Assembly: GCA_964636665.1 (NCBI GenBank)
Contig: CAZWVT010000041.1
Location: 1-18,196, forward strand
Source: JAAYLC01 sp964636665
GTDB lineage: Bacteria > Bacteroidota > Bacteroidia > Flavobacteriales > Flavobacteriaceae
Direction: 5' to 3'
DNA length: 18,196 nt
The position numbers and the translations under genes were made by a program. The notes under the pieces are model-generated. The model was not told where the DNA came from. It worked only from the letters and a program-made list of their open reading frames with translations, and searched no databases. This document shows positions 1 to 8,134 of this stretch, piece after piece. Within the stretch, counting starts at the first letter, position 1. Each line of letters begins with the position of its first letter.

Positions 1-136
1 AAGTGTCTTTGATGAAAATATTTACTGAAGGAATGGCTTCTCCGAAAGTATCTTTTACTTTTCCGATTATCTGGCCGGATAATTGTAAAGAAATCAGGAA
101 ACTGAGCAAGAGTGATTTTTTCAATGAGGCGGACAT
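1..136 (-). CDS. TonB-dependent receptor, N-terminal fragment (cut by window edge)
   Basis: The reverse strand from an ATG at 136 reads 45 codons to the window edge without a stop. The product begins with a signal peptide (KKSLLLSFLISLQLSGQ, residues 6-22). It then enters a typical first strand of a carboxypeptidase-regulatory-like domain (GKVKDTFGEAIPSVNIFIKDT, residues 25-45). In Bacteroidota this arrangement is the usual start of an outer-membrane TonB-dependent receptor, although the same domain also opens some other exported proteins. The substrate cannot be told from this fragment. It lies 44 nt behind the small membrane protein gene and may be cotranscribed with it and the ABC ATPase. 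A near-match to the -7 element (TATATTG) in the gap leaves a separate promoter possible. Confidence 0.6.
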   Translation of the reverse strand, partial: MSASLKKSLLLSFLISLQLSGQIIGKVKDTFGEAIPSVNIFIKDT

Positions 137-180
137 ATTATAGCGTTACAACTTACAATATAAATGATTTTAAATTCAAA

Positions 181-354
181 TTAATTATTTTCTTTTTCCC
201 GTTCCTTTTTTCGGTTGTAATAATTTTCACGGAAACTCCGACGTCTTCGATTTCTGTTGACTTTTGCATTGTGTCGATTCCAGAAAACAATGAGGGCAAG
301 CAGAATAATTCCGACTATAATAACAACAATTGGATTTGATAAATCTATATTCAT
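181..354 (-). CDS. small single-pass membrane protein, 57 aa
   Basis: An ATG at 354 opens a 57-codon frame ending in TAA, only 12 nt behind the stop of the ABC ATPase gene. The protein has a short N-terminus, one hydrophobic segment (PIVVIIVGIILLALIVFW, residues 8-25) and a very basic tail (RNRRRRSFRENYYNRKKER, about residues 34-52). By the positive-inside rule this predicts an N-out, C-in orientation. I do not recognise a named family. The close spacing, the clear membrane segment and the strongly charged tail support a real gene. It could help dock the neighbouring ATPase at the membrane, but that is inference only. An overlapping plus-strand frame (112-339) looks like its shadow. Confidence 0.65.
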   Translation of the reverse strand: MNIDLSNPIVVIIVGIILLALIVFWNRHNAKVNRNRRRRSFRENYYNRKKEREKENN

Positions 355-366
355 ATTGCTGTGCTT

Positions 367-1065
367 TTAAACAGTAACGGACTCTTTTTTAGTATCACTT
401 TCAATCATTCCGTCCCTGAGCCGAATAATCCGATGCGCATTTTCGGCGATTTCTTCTTCGTGAGTAACCAAGATAACCGTATTTCCGGCTGCGTGAATTT
501 TATTGAAGAGATTCATAATTTCTACCGAAGTTTTTGAATCTAAATTTCCCGTCGGTTCGTCTGCCAAAATAATGGACGGATTGTTGACTAAAGCTCTTCC
601 TACTGCTACTCGTTGGCGTTGTCCTCCCGAAAGTTGGTTGGGTTTGTGATCCATCCGATCGCCCAATCCTACACTCATCAATACTTCTTTTGCACGTTCG
701 AGTCTGTCTTTTTTAGAAAATCCCGCATAAATCATCGGCAAGGCAACGTTTTCCAAAGCAGTAGTTCGCGGAAGAAGGTTGAAAGTCTGGAAAACAAAAC
801 CAATTTCTTTATTTCGTATTTCGGCCAGTTCGTCATCTGTCATATTGCTCACGTCTTTTCCGTTGAGTTCATACAAGCCGGAGGTAGGCGTGTCCAAACA
901 TCCAAGAAGGTTCATCAAAGTCGATTTTCCTGAACCGGAAGGTCCCATAAGCGCTACATATTCTCCGCGATTAATATCCAAATCAATTCCTTTTAAAACT
1001 TTGACAACATCATTTCCTAATGGAAAATTACGGGTGATTTTTCTAATTTTTATGATTGGCTTCAT
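367..1065 (-). CDS. ABC transporter ATP-binding protein, LolD/MacB type
   Basis: This is a 232-residue ATPase subunit of an ABC transporter of the class that drives MacB/LolCDE-type permeases (lipoprotein release, macrolide or peptide export). All key motifs are present: Walker A GPSGSGKS (41-48), Q-loop Gln93, signature LSGGQ (145-149), Walker B IILADE (165-170), D-loop NLDS and H-loop His202. The sequence around the Q-loop (FVFQTFNLLPRTTALENVALPM) is characteristic of the LolD/MacB class. The length is normal for a stand-alone domain. No permease gene lies next to it here. It is followed by a small membrane protein and a TonB receptor start. A TATATTTG element at 1089-1096 lies 23 nt before the ATG and probably drives it. 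Confidence 0.9.
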   Translation of the reverse strand: MKPIIKIRKITRNFPLGNDVVKVLKGIDLDINRGEYVALMGPSGSGKSTLMNLLGCLDTPTSGLYELNGKDVSNMTDDELAEIRNKEIGFVFQTFNLLPRTTALENVALPMIYAGFSKKDRLERAKEVLMSVGLGDRMDHKPNQLSGGQRQRVAVGRALVNNPSIILADEPTGNLDSKTSVEIMNLFNKIHAAGNTVILVTHEEEIAENAHRIIRLRDGMIESDTKKESVTV

Positions 1066-1088
1066 AAGATGGTTTATTACTTAAGACG

Positions 1089-1096
1089 CAAATATA
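1089..1096 (-). promoter_or_regulatory. candidate -7 promoter element (TATATTTG) for the ABC ATPase
   Basis: The reverse strand reads TATATTTG, an exact match to the Bacteroidota -7 consensus TAnnTTTG, 23 nt before the ATP-binding protein start. No TTTG -33 element is seen at the usual ~19-nt spacing (the nearest TTTG is only 12 nt away), so only the -7 half is supported. Confidence 0.4.
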
Positions 1097-1138
1097 GCTT
1101 TCATGTTACAAAATTGAGAACAGGATTTAAGCATAATC

Positions 1139-1915
1139 TCAAACACGAATGATAAAATGCTCTTTTTCCTGTTCTTTTCTAAAAAAAACAAAACCCCATT
1201 GAAAAGTATCGATGGACACGCGAACTTTTGGATTTTTTACGATTTCCTTCCAAGCTTTTGTCATTTCTTTACTCCAGTAAATATCGTCAAAAATTATCAA
1301 TGTATCATTGTGGACGTGTTTCAGAAGCGACTTGAAATAATGTAAAGTGCTTTTACCGCTGTGATTTCCATCAATATAAATTAAATCGTATGTTTCTGTT
1401 TCGGGTAAATCATTTAGAAAATCGGTAAAATTTTCATTGACTATATGAATGTTGCTAATATCAAATTCTTTAAAATATTTATTGGCAATTTTTAAAGTTT
1501 CCGGACAGCCTTCTACGGTTGTTACATTTCCTTTCGGATTGCCCAATGCCATAGAAATGCTTCCAAGTCCCAAAGATGTTCCTAATTCCAGTGTTTTCTG
1601 GCTGTTCAGATATTTTGTCAATCTGAAAAGTAGTTTCTGTCTTTTGAATGACATTCCCGCAACCTGTGCGATTTTTGAAACTTGTCGGGAATTGTTTTTA
1701 AAAACTCTGGAACCTGCACCAAAATCTTTTACATTAATCTTGCTTTCATCATTTATGAGTTGATTGCGATAATTTTGAAGTTGTCCATATTCAGGATATC
1801 GCATTTTATCATTAAAACATTTAGTAACCAACTTAAAAATAAAAGGCGAATGCACTCCATGTTTATTGGTCGAACGAAAAATAAAACGAATGTAACTCTT
1901 GATGATATAATACAT
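1139..1915 (-). CDS. class I SAM-dependent methyltransferase
   Basis: The 258-residue protein has a Rossmann methyltransferase core. Motif I is ELGTSLGLG (110-118), followed by an acidic residue ending strand 2 (VEG, Glu135). DLIYIDGNHS (177-186) and LIIFDDIYW (206-214) resemble the catechol O-methyltransferase-like Methyltransf_24 group, where such Asp residues often bind a metal. The N-terminus carries HGVHSPFIFKLVTKCF (19-34), a segment I know from many Bacteroidota methyltransferases of unknown substrate. The gene starts 10 nt behind the ABC-F gene stop, so the two are probably one transcript. The methyl acceptor cannot be deduced. Confidence 0.85.
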   Translation of the reverse strand: MYYIIKSYIRFIFRSTNKHGVHSPFIFKLVTKCFNDKMRYPEYGQLQNYRNQLINDESKINVKDFGAGSRVFKNNSRQVSKIAQVAGMSFKRQKLLFRLTKYLNSQKTLELGTSLGLGSISMALGNPKGNVTTVEGCPETLKIANKYFKEFDISNIHIVNENFTDFLNDLPETETYDLIYIDGNHSGKSTLHYFKSLLKHVHNDTLIIFDDIYWSKEMTKAWKEIVKNPKVRVSIDTFQWGFVFFRKEQEKEHFIIRV

Positions 1916-1925
1916 AAATGAAGTT

Positions 1926-3791
1926 TTATTCTTCCATTTTCACCGACAATTCAAACCAGCGTTCTGTTTTTTCATCAATTTTTTCGATGACTTCTTGAAG
2001 TTTTACGGACTGTTTGTCTATTTCCTGACCATCCCAATTTTCTGTGGCAAATTTGTTTTGTAAACTATCGCGTTCTGCTTCTAATTTTTGAATTTCCTTT
2101 TCTAAATTTTTGAACTCTTTTTGTTCGTTATAACTTAGTTTTACTTTGGGTTTTTCACTCAACCAATTTGCTTTGGCTTCGGAGATGGTGTTTTCTTCTT
2201 TTTCTGCTGGTTGACTGTCTTCGTATATTCGGAAATCGGAATAATTTCCCGGGAAATTGTCAATTATGGCGTTTCCTCTGAAAACAAAAAGATGATCGAC
2301 GATTTTATCCATAAAATAACGATCGTGGGAAACCACAACCAAACATCCGGGAAAATCCAACAAAAAGTTTTCCAATACATTTAAGGTGACGATATCCAAG
2401 TCATTTGTTGGTTCGTCTAAAATAAGGAAATTTGGATTTTGAATAAGAACAGTACACAAATACAGTCGTTTCCGTTCACCTCCGCTTAGCTTTTCGACAT
2501 AATCGTATTGTTTTTTCCGATCAAAAAGAAAGCGTTCCAAAAGCTGCGAAGCTGAAATTTGCCTTCCTTTTTTGAGCGGAATAAAATCTCCAAAATCTCG
2601 AATTACATCAATTACTTTTTTTCCTTCTTTAACTTGAATTCCATCTTGGGTATAATACCCGAATTTTACGGTTTCGCCGATGATTATTTTTCCGGAATCG
2701 GGTGGAATAGTTCCGGTTAAAATGTTTAAGAAAGTAGATTTTCCGGTTCCGTTTTTTCCGATGATTCCGATTCTTTCGCCGGGTTGGAAATTGTAGTTAA
2801 ATTTATTTAATATTTTTTTATCTTCAAACGACTTGGAAATATTGTGAAACTCAATGATTTTGGTGCCCATGCGTTCCATATTGATTTCCAACTGCACCTG
2901 ATGGTCTTTTCGTCGTTTTCCGGCTCGTTCTTTGATTTGATGAAAATCTTCAATCCTGCTTTTGCTCTTTGTGGTACGCGCTTTTGGTTGACGACGCATC
3001 CATTCTAATTCTTTGTTGAAAAGTTGTTTTGCTTTGGCAATTTCACCGGCTTCATTTTCAAGTCGCTCGTCTTTTTTCTCAAGATAATAACTGTAATTTC
3101 CTTTGTAATGATATAAAAGACCTTCGTCAAGTTCGATAATTTCATTACAGACACGTTCTAAAAAATAGCGGTCGTGTGTAACCATAAAAAGGGTGAAATT
3201 TTCTTTTGAAAAATATTCTTCCAACCATTCAATCATCTCTAAATCTAGATGGTTGGTCGGCTCATCGAGAATTAGCAAATCTGGAAAAGTAAGCAACGTT
3301 TGAGCAAGCGCCAATCTTTTCTTTTGACCGCCGCTTAATTTTTCGACTTTAACTTTGAGATTGTCTAATTTAAGTTTGGATAAAATCTGTTTGTATTCAG
3401 TTTCAAAATCCCACGCTTGATTTGCATCCATCGCATCAATTGCTTTTTGCATTTCTTCAATATCATCCGGATTTTGAACCGCTTTTTCATAACGTTCTAT
3501 GATTTTTAAAATAGGCAGATTGGATGAAAAAATGGTTTCTTCAATCGTCAAAGAAGAGTCTAATTCGGATTCCTGTGAAAGAAAAGCCACATTTAAATTT
3601 TTCCGATAAGTGACAATTCCTGAATCCGGAGTGTCCTTTCCTGCCAAAATATTAAGCAAAGAAGTTTTTCCGGTGCCGTTTTTTGCTACAAAACCAATTT
3701 TTTGTCCTTGATTGATTCCAAATGAGAGATTTTCAAAAAGAACGAGCATCCCGTAACTCTTTGAAACGTTTTCTACGGATAAATAATTCAC
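1926..3791 (-). CDS. ABC-F family ATPase, Uup-like
   Basis: This soluble protein has two ABC domains and no membrane segment, as in the ABC-F translation/ribosome-associated ATPases. Domain 1 has Walker A AKNGTGKT (36-43; its first Gly is Ala), LSGGQ (152-156) and LLILDEPTNHLD (172-183). Domain 2 has GKNGTGKS (345-352), LSGGE (435-439) and FLILDEPTNDLD (455-466). Between them is a basic linker (WMRRQPKARTTKSKSR, 264-279). A C-terminal coiled coil (about 553-619) is the mark of the Uup subgroup. The first codon is GTG at 3791: a TAA lies five codons upstream in frame, and the next ATG is residue 15, inside the first conserved strand. ABC-F members act on the ribosome, and Uup is also linked to ribosome assembly and transposon excision. 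The methyltransferase gene follows 10 nt later. Confidence 0.92.
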   Translation of the reverse strand: MNYLSVENVSKSYGMLVLFENLSFGINQGQKIGFVAKNGTGKTSLLNILAGKDTPDSGIVTYRKNLNVAFLSQESELDSSLTIEETIFSSNLPILKIIERYEKAVQNPDDIEEMQKAIDAMDANQAWDFETEYKQILSKLKLDNLKVKVEKLSGGQKKRLALAQTLLTFPDLLILDEPTNHLDLEMIEWLEEYFSKENFTLFMVTHDRYFLERVCNEIIELDEGLLYHYKGNYSYYLEKKDERLENEAGEIAKAKQLFNKELEWMRRQPKARTTKSKSRIEDFHQIKERAGKRRKDHQVQLEINMERMGTKIIEFHNISKSFEDKKILNKFNYNFQPGERIGIIGKNGTGKSTFLNILTGTIPPDSGKIIIGETVKFGYYTQDGIQVKEGKKVIDVIRDFGDFIPLKKGRQISASQLLERFLFDRKKQYDYVEKLSGGERKRLYLCTVLIQNPNFLILDEPTNDLDIVTLNVLENFLLDFPGCLVVVSHDRYFMDKIVDHLFVFRGNAIIDNFPGNYSDFRIYEDSQPAEKEENTISEAKANWLSEKPKVKLSYNEQKEFKNLEKEIQKLEAERDSLQNKFATENWDGQEIDKQSVKLQEVIEKIDEKTERWFELSVKMEE

Positions 3792-3806
3792 AACACGATA
3801 TTTTTA

Positions 3807-3835
3807 CAAAAATAATCAATTTAGAATGCCATCAA
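3807..3835 (-). promoter_or_regulatory. candidate promoter of the ABC-F gene (TTG-N18-TATTTTTG)
   Basis: On the reverse strand, TATTTTTG (3807-3814) matches the -7 consensus TAnnTTTG exactly. A TTG (3833-3835) lies 18 nt upstream in the place expected for the -33 element. The predicted transcript would begin just ahead of the GTG start at 3791, giving a very short leader. Confidence 0.45.
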
Positions 3836-3933
3836 CGTATAGACACAACTGATTTAGCAATATAAAAAGCCAATACCTAAACAGTCTGAAATTCACTTAA
3901 AGTTAGTATTTTTACCTTGTTAAATTTTTTAAG

Positions 3934-4896
3934 ATGACAGATACTATAGAAAGAATTAAATGTTTGATTATCGGTTCGGGTCCTGCGGGATATACTGCGG
4001 CGATTTATGCAGCACGTGCAGATTTGCAACCGGTTTTATATACAGGAATGGAACCTGGAGGGCAACTTACCACAACGACCGAAGTAGATAATTTTCCCGG
4101 TTATCCCGATGGTGTGGATGGACCATCGATGATGATGGATTTACAAAAACAAGCAGAACGTTTTGGAACGGATGTGCGAATGGGAATGGTTACAGAAGTT
4201 GAATTTAGTGAGCAAATCGGTGGAATCCATAAAATAGTAGTCGATAATGTTACCAAACTTGAAGCGGAAACAGTAATTATTTCAACCGGTGCAAGTGCCA
4301 AATATTTAGGACTTCCTTCTGAACAGCGATTGCGTGGAGGTGGCGTTTCTGCCTGTGCGGTTTGTGATGGATTTTTTTATAAAAATCAAGAAGTAGCCAT
4401 TGTAGGAGCAGGAGATACGGCGGCGGAAGAAGCAACTTATTTGGCCAAGCTTTGTAAAAAAGTAACCATGCTCGTCCGGAAAGATTATATGCGTGCTTCA
4501 AAAGCAATGCAGCACCGCGTCAATAAAACAAAAAACATTGAAGTTCTTTATAATACTGAAGTTGATGAAGTTATAGGAGAACAAGTGGTAGAAGGAATTC
4601 GAGTTGTAAACAATCAAACGGGCGATAAAAATGAAATTCCGGTTACGGGATTGTTTATTGCAATCGGTCATAAACCGAATACCGACATATTTAAAGGGCA
4701 GCTGACAATGGATGAAACAGGATACATCATAACTGAAAGTAAAAGTACCCGAACCAATAAACCGGGCGTTTTTGCAAGTGGTGATGTTCAGGACAGCGTG
4801 TATCGTCAAGCAGTGACTGCCGCCGGAACCGGCTGTATGGCTGCATTGGATGCAGAGCGTTATCTCGTCAGTATTGACAAGGAAGTTACCGTATAA
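3934..4896 (+). CDS. trxB: thioredoxin reductase (NADPH)
   Basis: This 320-residue protein is a low-molecular-weight flavoprotein thioredoxin reductase, which passes electrons from NADPH through FAD to thioredoxin in the cytoplasm. It shows the FAD-binding GSGPAGYTAAIYAAR (14-28), the redox-active pair CAVC (141-144), the NADPH-binding loop GAGDTAAEEA (158-167) and the C-terminal FAD motif GVFASGDVQD (278-287). Order and length are those of the bacterial TrxB family. Position 181-190 reads VRKDYMRASK where E. coli TrxB has a HRRD-type phosphate-binding motif, a common variation in the phylum. It stands alone, divergent from the ABC-F gene and convergent with a lipoprotein gene. TACCTTG (about 3913-3919) in the leader resembles a -7 element imperfectly. 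Confidence 0.96.
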   Translation: MTDTIERIKCLIIGSGPAGYTAAIYAARADLQPVLYTGMEPGGQLTTTTEVDNFPGYPDGVDGPSMMMDLQKQAERFGTDVRMGMVTEVEFSEQIGGIHKIVVDNVTKLEAETVIISTGASAKYLGLPSEQRLRGGGVSACAVCDGFFYKNQEVAIVGAGDTAAEEATYLAKLCKKVTMLVRKDYMRASKAMQHRVNKTKNIEVLYNTEVDEVIGEQVVEGIRVVNNQTGDKNEIPVTGLFIAIGHKPNTDIFKGQLTMDETGYIITESKSTRTNKPGVFASGDVQDSVYRQAVTAAGTGCMAALDAERYLVSIDKEVTV

Positions 4897-4932
4897 AAGA
4901 TAAAAGAATTTAAAAGAGTTACACTTGACAGC

Positions 4933-5349
4933 TTATTCAAAATAGCCGAATACAAGTGTATCTCTTTCTGATTTTGAAAGTTTTATTTCCGAATTCATAA
5001 TATCCAAAATCGTCCAACCTCCTGAAATTTTATCTAAAGGTGGTGCAAAATCAATATCCAATTGTTCTATCGTGCCGGGAAGTGCTTTGTATTGCCACGT
5101 ACCTAAAGTAATACTGTTGTCTTTTGATTGAGCAGTAATTTTATCCGGTTCATAAAATTGAAATTGAATGCTGTCAAGTTCATGGGTGTAATTTATTCCC
5201 TCCTTTATATATTTTTCTACTTTCCAGGAATTTCTCGGTAAAATAATCTCAATAACTTCATATCTGTTCATAATCACATCTCCGGGTTGGTCTGCGGTAT
5301 TACAACTTAAAATGCAACTGACAGCTATGATAAAAAAAAACGTTCTCAT
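4933..5349 (-). CDS. small lipoprotein, lipocalin-like pattern, function unknown
   Basis: The 138-residue product begins with a lipoprotein signal peptide (MRTFFFIIAVSCILSC); the lipobox ILSC puts the lipidated cysteine at residue 16. The mature part is rich in predicted beta strands. It includes SWKVEKYIKEG (41-51), IQFQFYEPDKITA (61-73) and LGTWQYKALPGT (82-93), a pattern seen in lipocalin-like lipoproteins of Bacteroidota. I do not recognise a named family. It lies 59 nt behind the GIN-domain lipoprotein gene on the same strand and has its own candidate -7 element, so it may be a separate unit. Its 3' end faces trxB with a 36-nt gap and no clear terminator hairpin. Confidence 0.75.
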   Translation of the reverse strand: MRTFFFIIAVSCILSCNTADQPGDVIMNRYEVIEIILPRNSWKVEKYIKEGINYTHELDSIQFQFYEPDKITAQSKDNSITLGTWQYKALPGTIEQLDIDFAPPLDKISGGWTILDIMNSEIKLSKSERDTLVFGYFE

Positions 5350-5366
5350 TCTTTTTGATTTAAAAA

Positions 5367-5374
5367 CAAACTTA
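5367..5374 (-). promoter_or_regulatory. candidate -7 element (TAAGTTTG) for the small lipoprotein
   Basis: The reverse strand reads TAAGTTTG, an exact TAnnTTTG match, 17 nt before the ATG at 5349. No clear -33 TTTG is present at the expected spacing. Confidence 0.35.
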
Positions 5375-5408
5375 ACGGATTCTTGTAATTTTGGATGGAA
5401 TTGAGAAG

Positions 5409-6113
5409 CTATTTTTTCCGTACATTACCTGATTTTGTTTCATGATTATCGAATAGAGTAGGTGTTCCTTTATATGAAATAGAGCCACCGCTACTCGCTT
5501 TGGTGCTTAATCTATCTTCTGCAACCAATTCGATGGTTCCTCCGCTGGAAGCCTGTGCTTCAACATTTTTCGCCAATAAGTCTTCTGCATCAATTTTTGC
5601 CCCTGAAGATGCTTTTAGATACAGATTAATTACTTTTCCATTAATATCTATTTCAGAACCGCTGCTTGCCTGCATACGTGCTGTTTCTGAAAGTATCTCG
5701 ATGTCAATTTCTCCGCCACTGCTTGTTTTTAAAATTAAATCTTGACTTTTTAAAACTTCATCCGATGAAATTTCAGCTCCGCTGCTTGCAAACACTTGAT
5801 TTAAATTGATATAGGTTATATAAATATTTTTTTTAGAGCTAAAGAAAACTTTGCCGTCCTGTGAAATTTTTAAAGTTCCGTTAGTGACTTTTGTTTTGAT
5901 TGTTTTTTGGAGATTTTCATCAGTTTCTACAACAACCTTGTTTTCTGTACCGGGAATCAAATAAACTTCCACACCGGCAGCAGCGTGAATGTTGTTAAAA
6001 TCAGTTATTGGACGCTCTTCGCGAACCACATTTCCGTTGCCTTTTAGATTGCTGCACGATTGGAGCATCAGACTGCTGCAACAGATAAGGAATAAAATAA
6101 ATTTGAGTTTCAT
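5409..6113 (-). CDS. GIN-domain (DUF2807) lipoprotein
   Basis: This 234-residue exported lipoprotein has a signal peptide and lipobox LQSC (Cys20). After the N-terminal SNLKGNGNVVREERPITDF segment comes the DUF2807 "head GIN" domain, a right-handed beta-helix. The helix shows as a ladder of six A/TSSG turns at about residues 109, 130, 149, 168, 188 and 206, spaced 18-21 residues. The start chosen is the ATG at 6113, because it opens the signal peptide and lies 11 nt behind the PspC gene. A longer frame from 6155 would add 14 unrelated residues and overlap the PspC gene. It is the last gene of the DUF4870-PadR-PspC unit, which suggests an envelope role. Its ligand is unknown. Confidence 0.88.
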   Translation of the reverse strand: MKLKFILFLICCSSLMLQSCSNLKGNGNVVREERPITDFNNIHAAAGVEVYLIPGTENKVVVETDENLQKTIKTKVTNGTLKISQDGKVFFSSKKNIYITYINLNQVFASSGAEISSDEVLKSQDLILKTSSGGEIDIEILSETARMQASSGSEIDINGKVINLYLKASSGAKIDAEDLLAKNVEAQASSGGTIELVAEDRLSTKASSGGSISYKGTPTLFDNHETKSGNVRKK

Positions 6114-6124
6114 AAAATATTGAT

Positions 6125-7777
6125 TTAGAATTGATTTAAAACACGATGTTCCCAATCATTTTCGTCAATCTCGGTGGGTTGGGAAATTTTTATACTATCG
6201 TTTTCAGGAATTGCAGCCTGAGTTTCTTCACAACTTATACATTTTGCTTTGTTTCGTTGAATAAGTTGGTATTCAGCAATGTCAGTACTTCTTATCAGGG
6301 AAGATTGAAGATACGGTCTTGTCGTTTCGTCTAAAAATAAGATGGCGTTTTCGGGAATAAAAATAATTAAATTTATTCGTTGATTTCTTTGATTTTCAGA
6401 AATTTTAGTTGTTAAATAAGGATTTAAGATAAGGTTGTTTCCTGATATTTTATGTTGATAATCAATAGCTTCCGAACGTTTTTTAGCAGCGATAAAATCT
6501 TTCCCTTTTGCAGATTTTTCTATGATGATTTTTCCTATTGAATCATTGGAAGTACGAATTGAAAACCGAATGTTGTCGGATAAAAAAACTTCGTTATCAT
6601 TTTCATCCAATTTTACAGTCATTTTGTTGTTTCCGGAAGGATAAGAATTGTAATGAACATTGTCGCTCATTCGGACAAACAAGGTATCACCTGATTGGAT
6701 TGAAAGTTGGCTTTCTTCAATGTGAGATCCGTCAAACGCAATGGCTCTCGTCTGTTGAAAACCCATAACAGAAAGTCCAATCAATGACAAAACCCACAAT
6801 GCCCATAATCCAATGGAAATTTTATTATTAAGCGGTTTCAAGGTATCTATCATTAATCGAAGACCAACGATAAAAATGACAAAAAAAGGAATACCGACAA
6901 TGAAAGTTATTACAAGACTCCACAACCATATTGGCAATTCTGTATTGTCAAAAATATTAAATCCGATGTATTTTCCGGTTTCACTTAGTTCTATTGTTCC
7001 GATGCCCAGAATACTGACTATTAAACTTATAATCACCGCTGACGAAATAATAATAAGGAGTACGCCAAGAAGTTTTCCAACTAATTTTATGAGATTCAGA
7101 AAAAAATCCCTGAGGGTGGCAAAGAACTTTGCAGTTCCCGTCTTTATCTGATTTCCATACTTATCATATTTGACGTTTTTGACTCTTGAAGCTACATTGT
7201 CAAATTCTTCTTTAATTTTTTTTTCAATGTTGGAGATATTTACAGGTTCTCCGTGCATTTTTAATTTTTGAGCGGTTGTTTTCGCAACCGGAATAAGCGC
7301 CCATAATATCAGATAAATAAGAATAGGCGAACCGACACCTGCTAAAATGAGAACAATCCACATGAGGCGTACCCAAATCGGGTCGATACCTATATAATGT
7401 GCCAATCCGGAGGAAACACCGCCAACCCATATATCGTCGGGATCTCTAAAAAGTTGCTTTCGATAACGTGTCTGTTGATGTGATTCAGGTTCTTGATATT
7501 CAGAATCTTCAGTTTCACTGGCATAATCCTCTGGTTGTCCCATGACTGTAATGACCTCATCCAATTCTTTTATTCCGATAACGTGTTGGGGCGAAAGGAG
7601 TTTTTCGTGAAACAACTCTGCAATTCGCGCCTCGATATCGTTCATAATTTCAGCGTGACCCGGAGTATTTTTTAAAGAAGTTCTGATATTTTCCAAATAT
7701 TCGGAAAGTTTGGTATATGCATCTTCATCAATATGAAATAAAATGCCTGCTAAATTTATGTTTACTGTTCGTTTCAT
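6125..7777 (-). CDS. PspC-domain multi-pass membrane protein
   Basis: The 550-residue protein has an N-terminal soluble region (1-105; NINLAGILFHIDEDAYTKLSEYL and EIMNDIEARIAELF) found ahead of PspC domains in Bacteroidota. A PspC domain (about 106-165) follows: LFRDPDDIWVGGVSSGLAHYIGIDPIWVRLMW, with a membrane segment at 138-162. Further predicted membrane segments lie at about 231-260, 283-310 and 320-340. A long beta-rich exported tail (342-550) begins with FQQTRAIAFDGSHIEESQLSI. PspC in proteobacteria is part of the phage-shock envelope stress response. Here no PspA or PspF is seen, and regulation is more likely by the adjacent PadR protein. Its ATG overlaps the PadR stop by 4 nt (ATGA), a sign of translational coupling. 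Confidence 0.88.
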   Translation of the reverse strand: MKRTVNINLAGILFHIDEDAYTKLSEYLENIRTSLKNTPGHAEIMNDIEARIAELFHEKLLSPQHVIGIKELDEVITVMGQPEDYASETEDSEYQEPESHQQTRYRKQLFRDPDDIWVGGVSSGLAHYIGIDPIWVRLMWIVLILAGVGSPILIYLILWALIPVAKTTAQKLKMHGEPVNISNIEKKIKEEFDNVASRVKNVKYDKYGNQIKTGTAKFFATLRDFFLNLIKLVGKLLGVLLIIISSAVIISLIVSILGIGTIELSETGKYIGFNIFDNTELPIWLWSLVITFIVGIPFFVIFIVGLRLMIDTLKPLNNKISIGLWALWVLSLIGLSVMGFQQTRAIAFDGSHIEESQLSIQSGDTLFVRMSDNVHYNSYPSGNNKMTVKLDENDNEVFLSDNIRFSIRTSNDSIGKIIIEKSAKGKDFIAAKKRSEAIDYQHKISGNNLILNPYLTTKISENQRNQRINLIIFIPENAILFLDETTRPYLQSSLIRSTDIAEYQLIQRNKAKCISCEETQAAIPENDSIKISQPTEIDENDWEHRVLNQF

Positions 7778-8112
7778 GATATTTTAGTTTCGGAGGTTAT
7801 TTTATTTACTGCAAGTTGGAGTTCATCCCACGTAAGCGTTAATTCGGTTAAAAATTTTTGTCCTTTATCGGTTAAAGAATAGTATTTCCGAGGCGGTCCT
7901 CCGGTTGATTCTTCCCAGCGATAAGTGAGGATATCTGCATTTTTTAAGCGGTTAAGTAAAGGATAAATAGTTCCTTCAACCACAATCATTTTTGCAGATT
8001 TTAATGCTTCGAGAATATCAGAAGTGTAGGCTTCTCCATTTTTTAAAATAGAGAGAATACAAAACTCTAAAATTCCTTTCCGCATTTGTGCTTGTGTATT
8101 TTCTATTTTCAT
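7774..8112 (-). CDS. PadR family transcriptional regulator
   Basis: This 112-residue winged-helix repressor is of the short PadR subfamily. The recognition-helix region reads VVEGTIYPLLNRLKNADIL (44-62), and the wing reads ESTGGPPRKYYSLTDKG (68-84), both hallmarks of PadR. A short C-terminal helix (88-107) would make the dimer. Family members usually repress their own operon and release DNA on binding a ligand or under stress. It sits between the DUF4870 gene (22 nt gap) and the PspC gene (4-nt overlap), the usual flavobacterial arrangement. The 25-bp palindrome in the operon leader is the obvious candidate binding site. Confidence 0.92.
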   Translation of the reverse strand: MKIENTQAQMRKGILEFCILSILKNGEAYTSDILEALKSAKMIVVEGTIYPLLNRLKNADILTYRWEESTGGPPRKYYSLTDKGQKFLTELTLTWDELQLAVNKITSETKIS

Positions 8113-8134
8113 AATAGCATATTTATGTTCTTTT

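Noticed and set aside
112..339. Plus-strand open frame of 75 codons
   Set aside because: It is antisense to the 57-residue membrane protein and the TonB receptor start, has a Phe/Ile-rich low-complexity sequence and resembles no protein.
3900..3933. TACCTTG as a -7 element for trxB
   Set aside because: It has only a partial match to TAnnTTTG and no -33 partner at a suitable distance; mentioned in the gene entry only.
4277..4809. Minus-strand open frames inside trxB
   Set aside because: They are shadows of a clearly coding plus-strand gene and show no protein-like composition.
6113..6155. Upstream in-frame start for the GIN-domain lipoprotein
   Set aside because: It would overlap the PspC gene and bury the lipoprotein signal peptide; the ATG at 6113 fits better.
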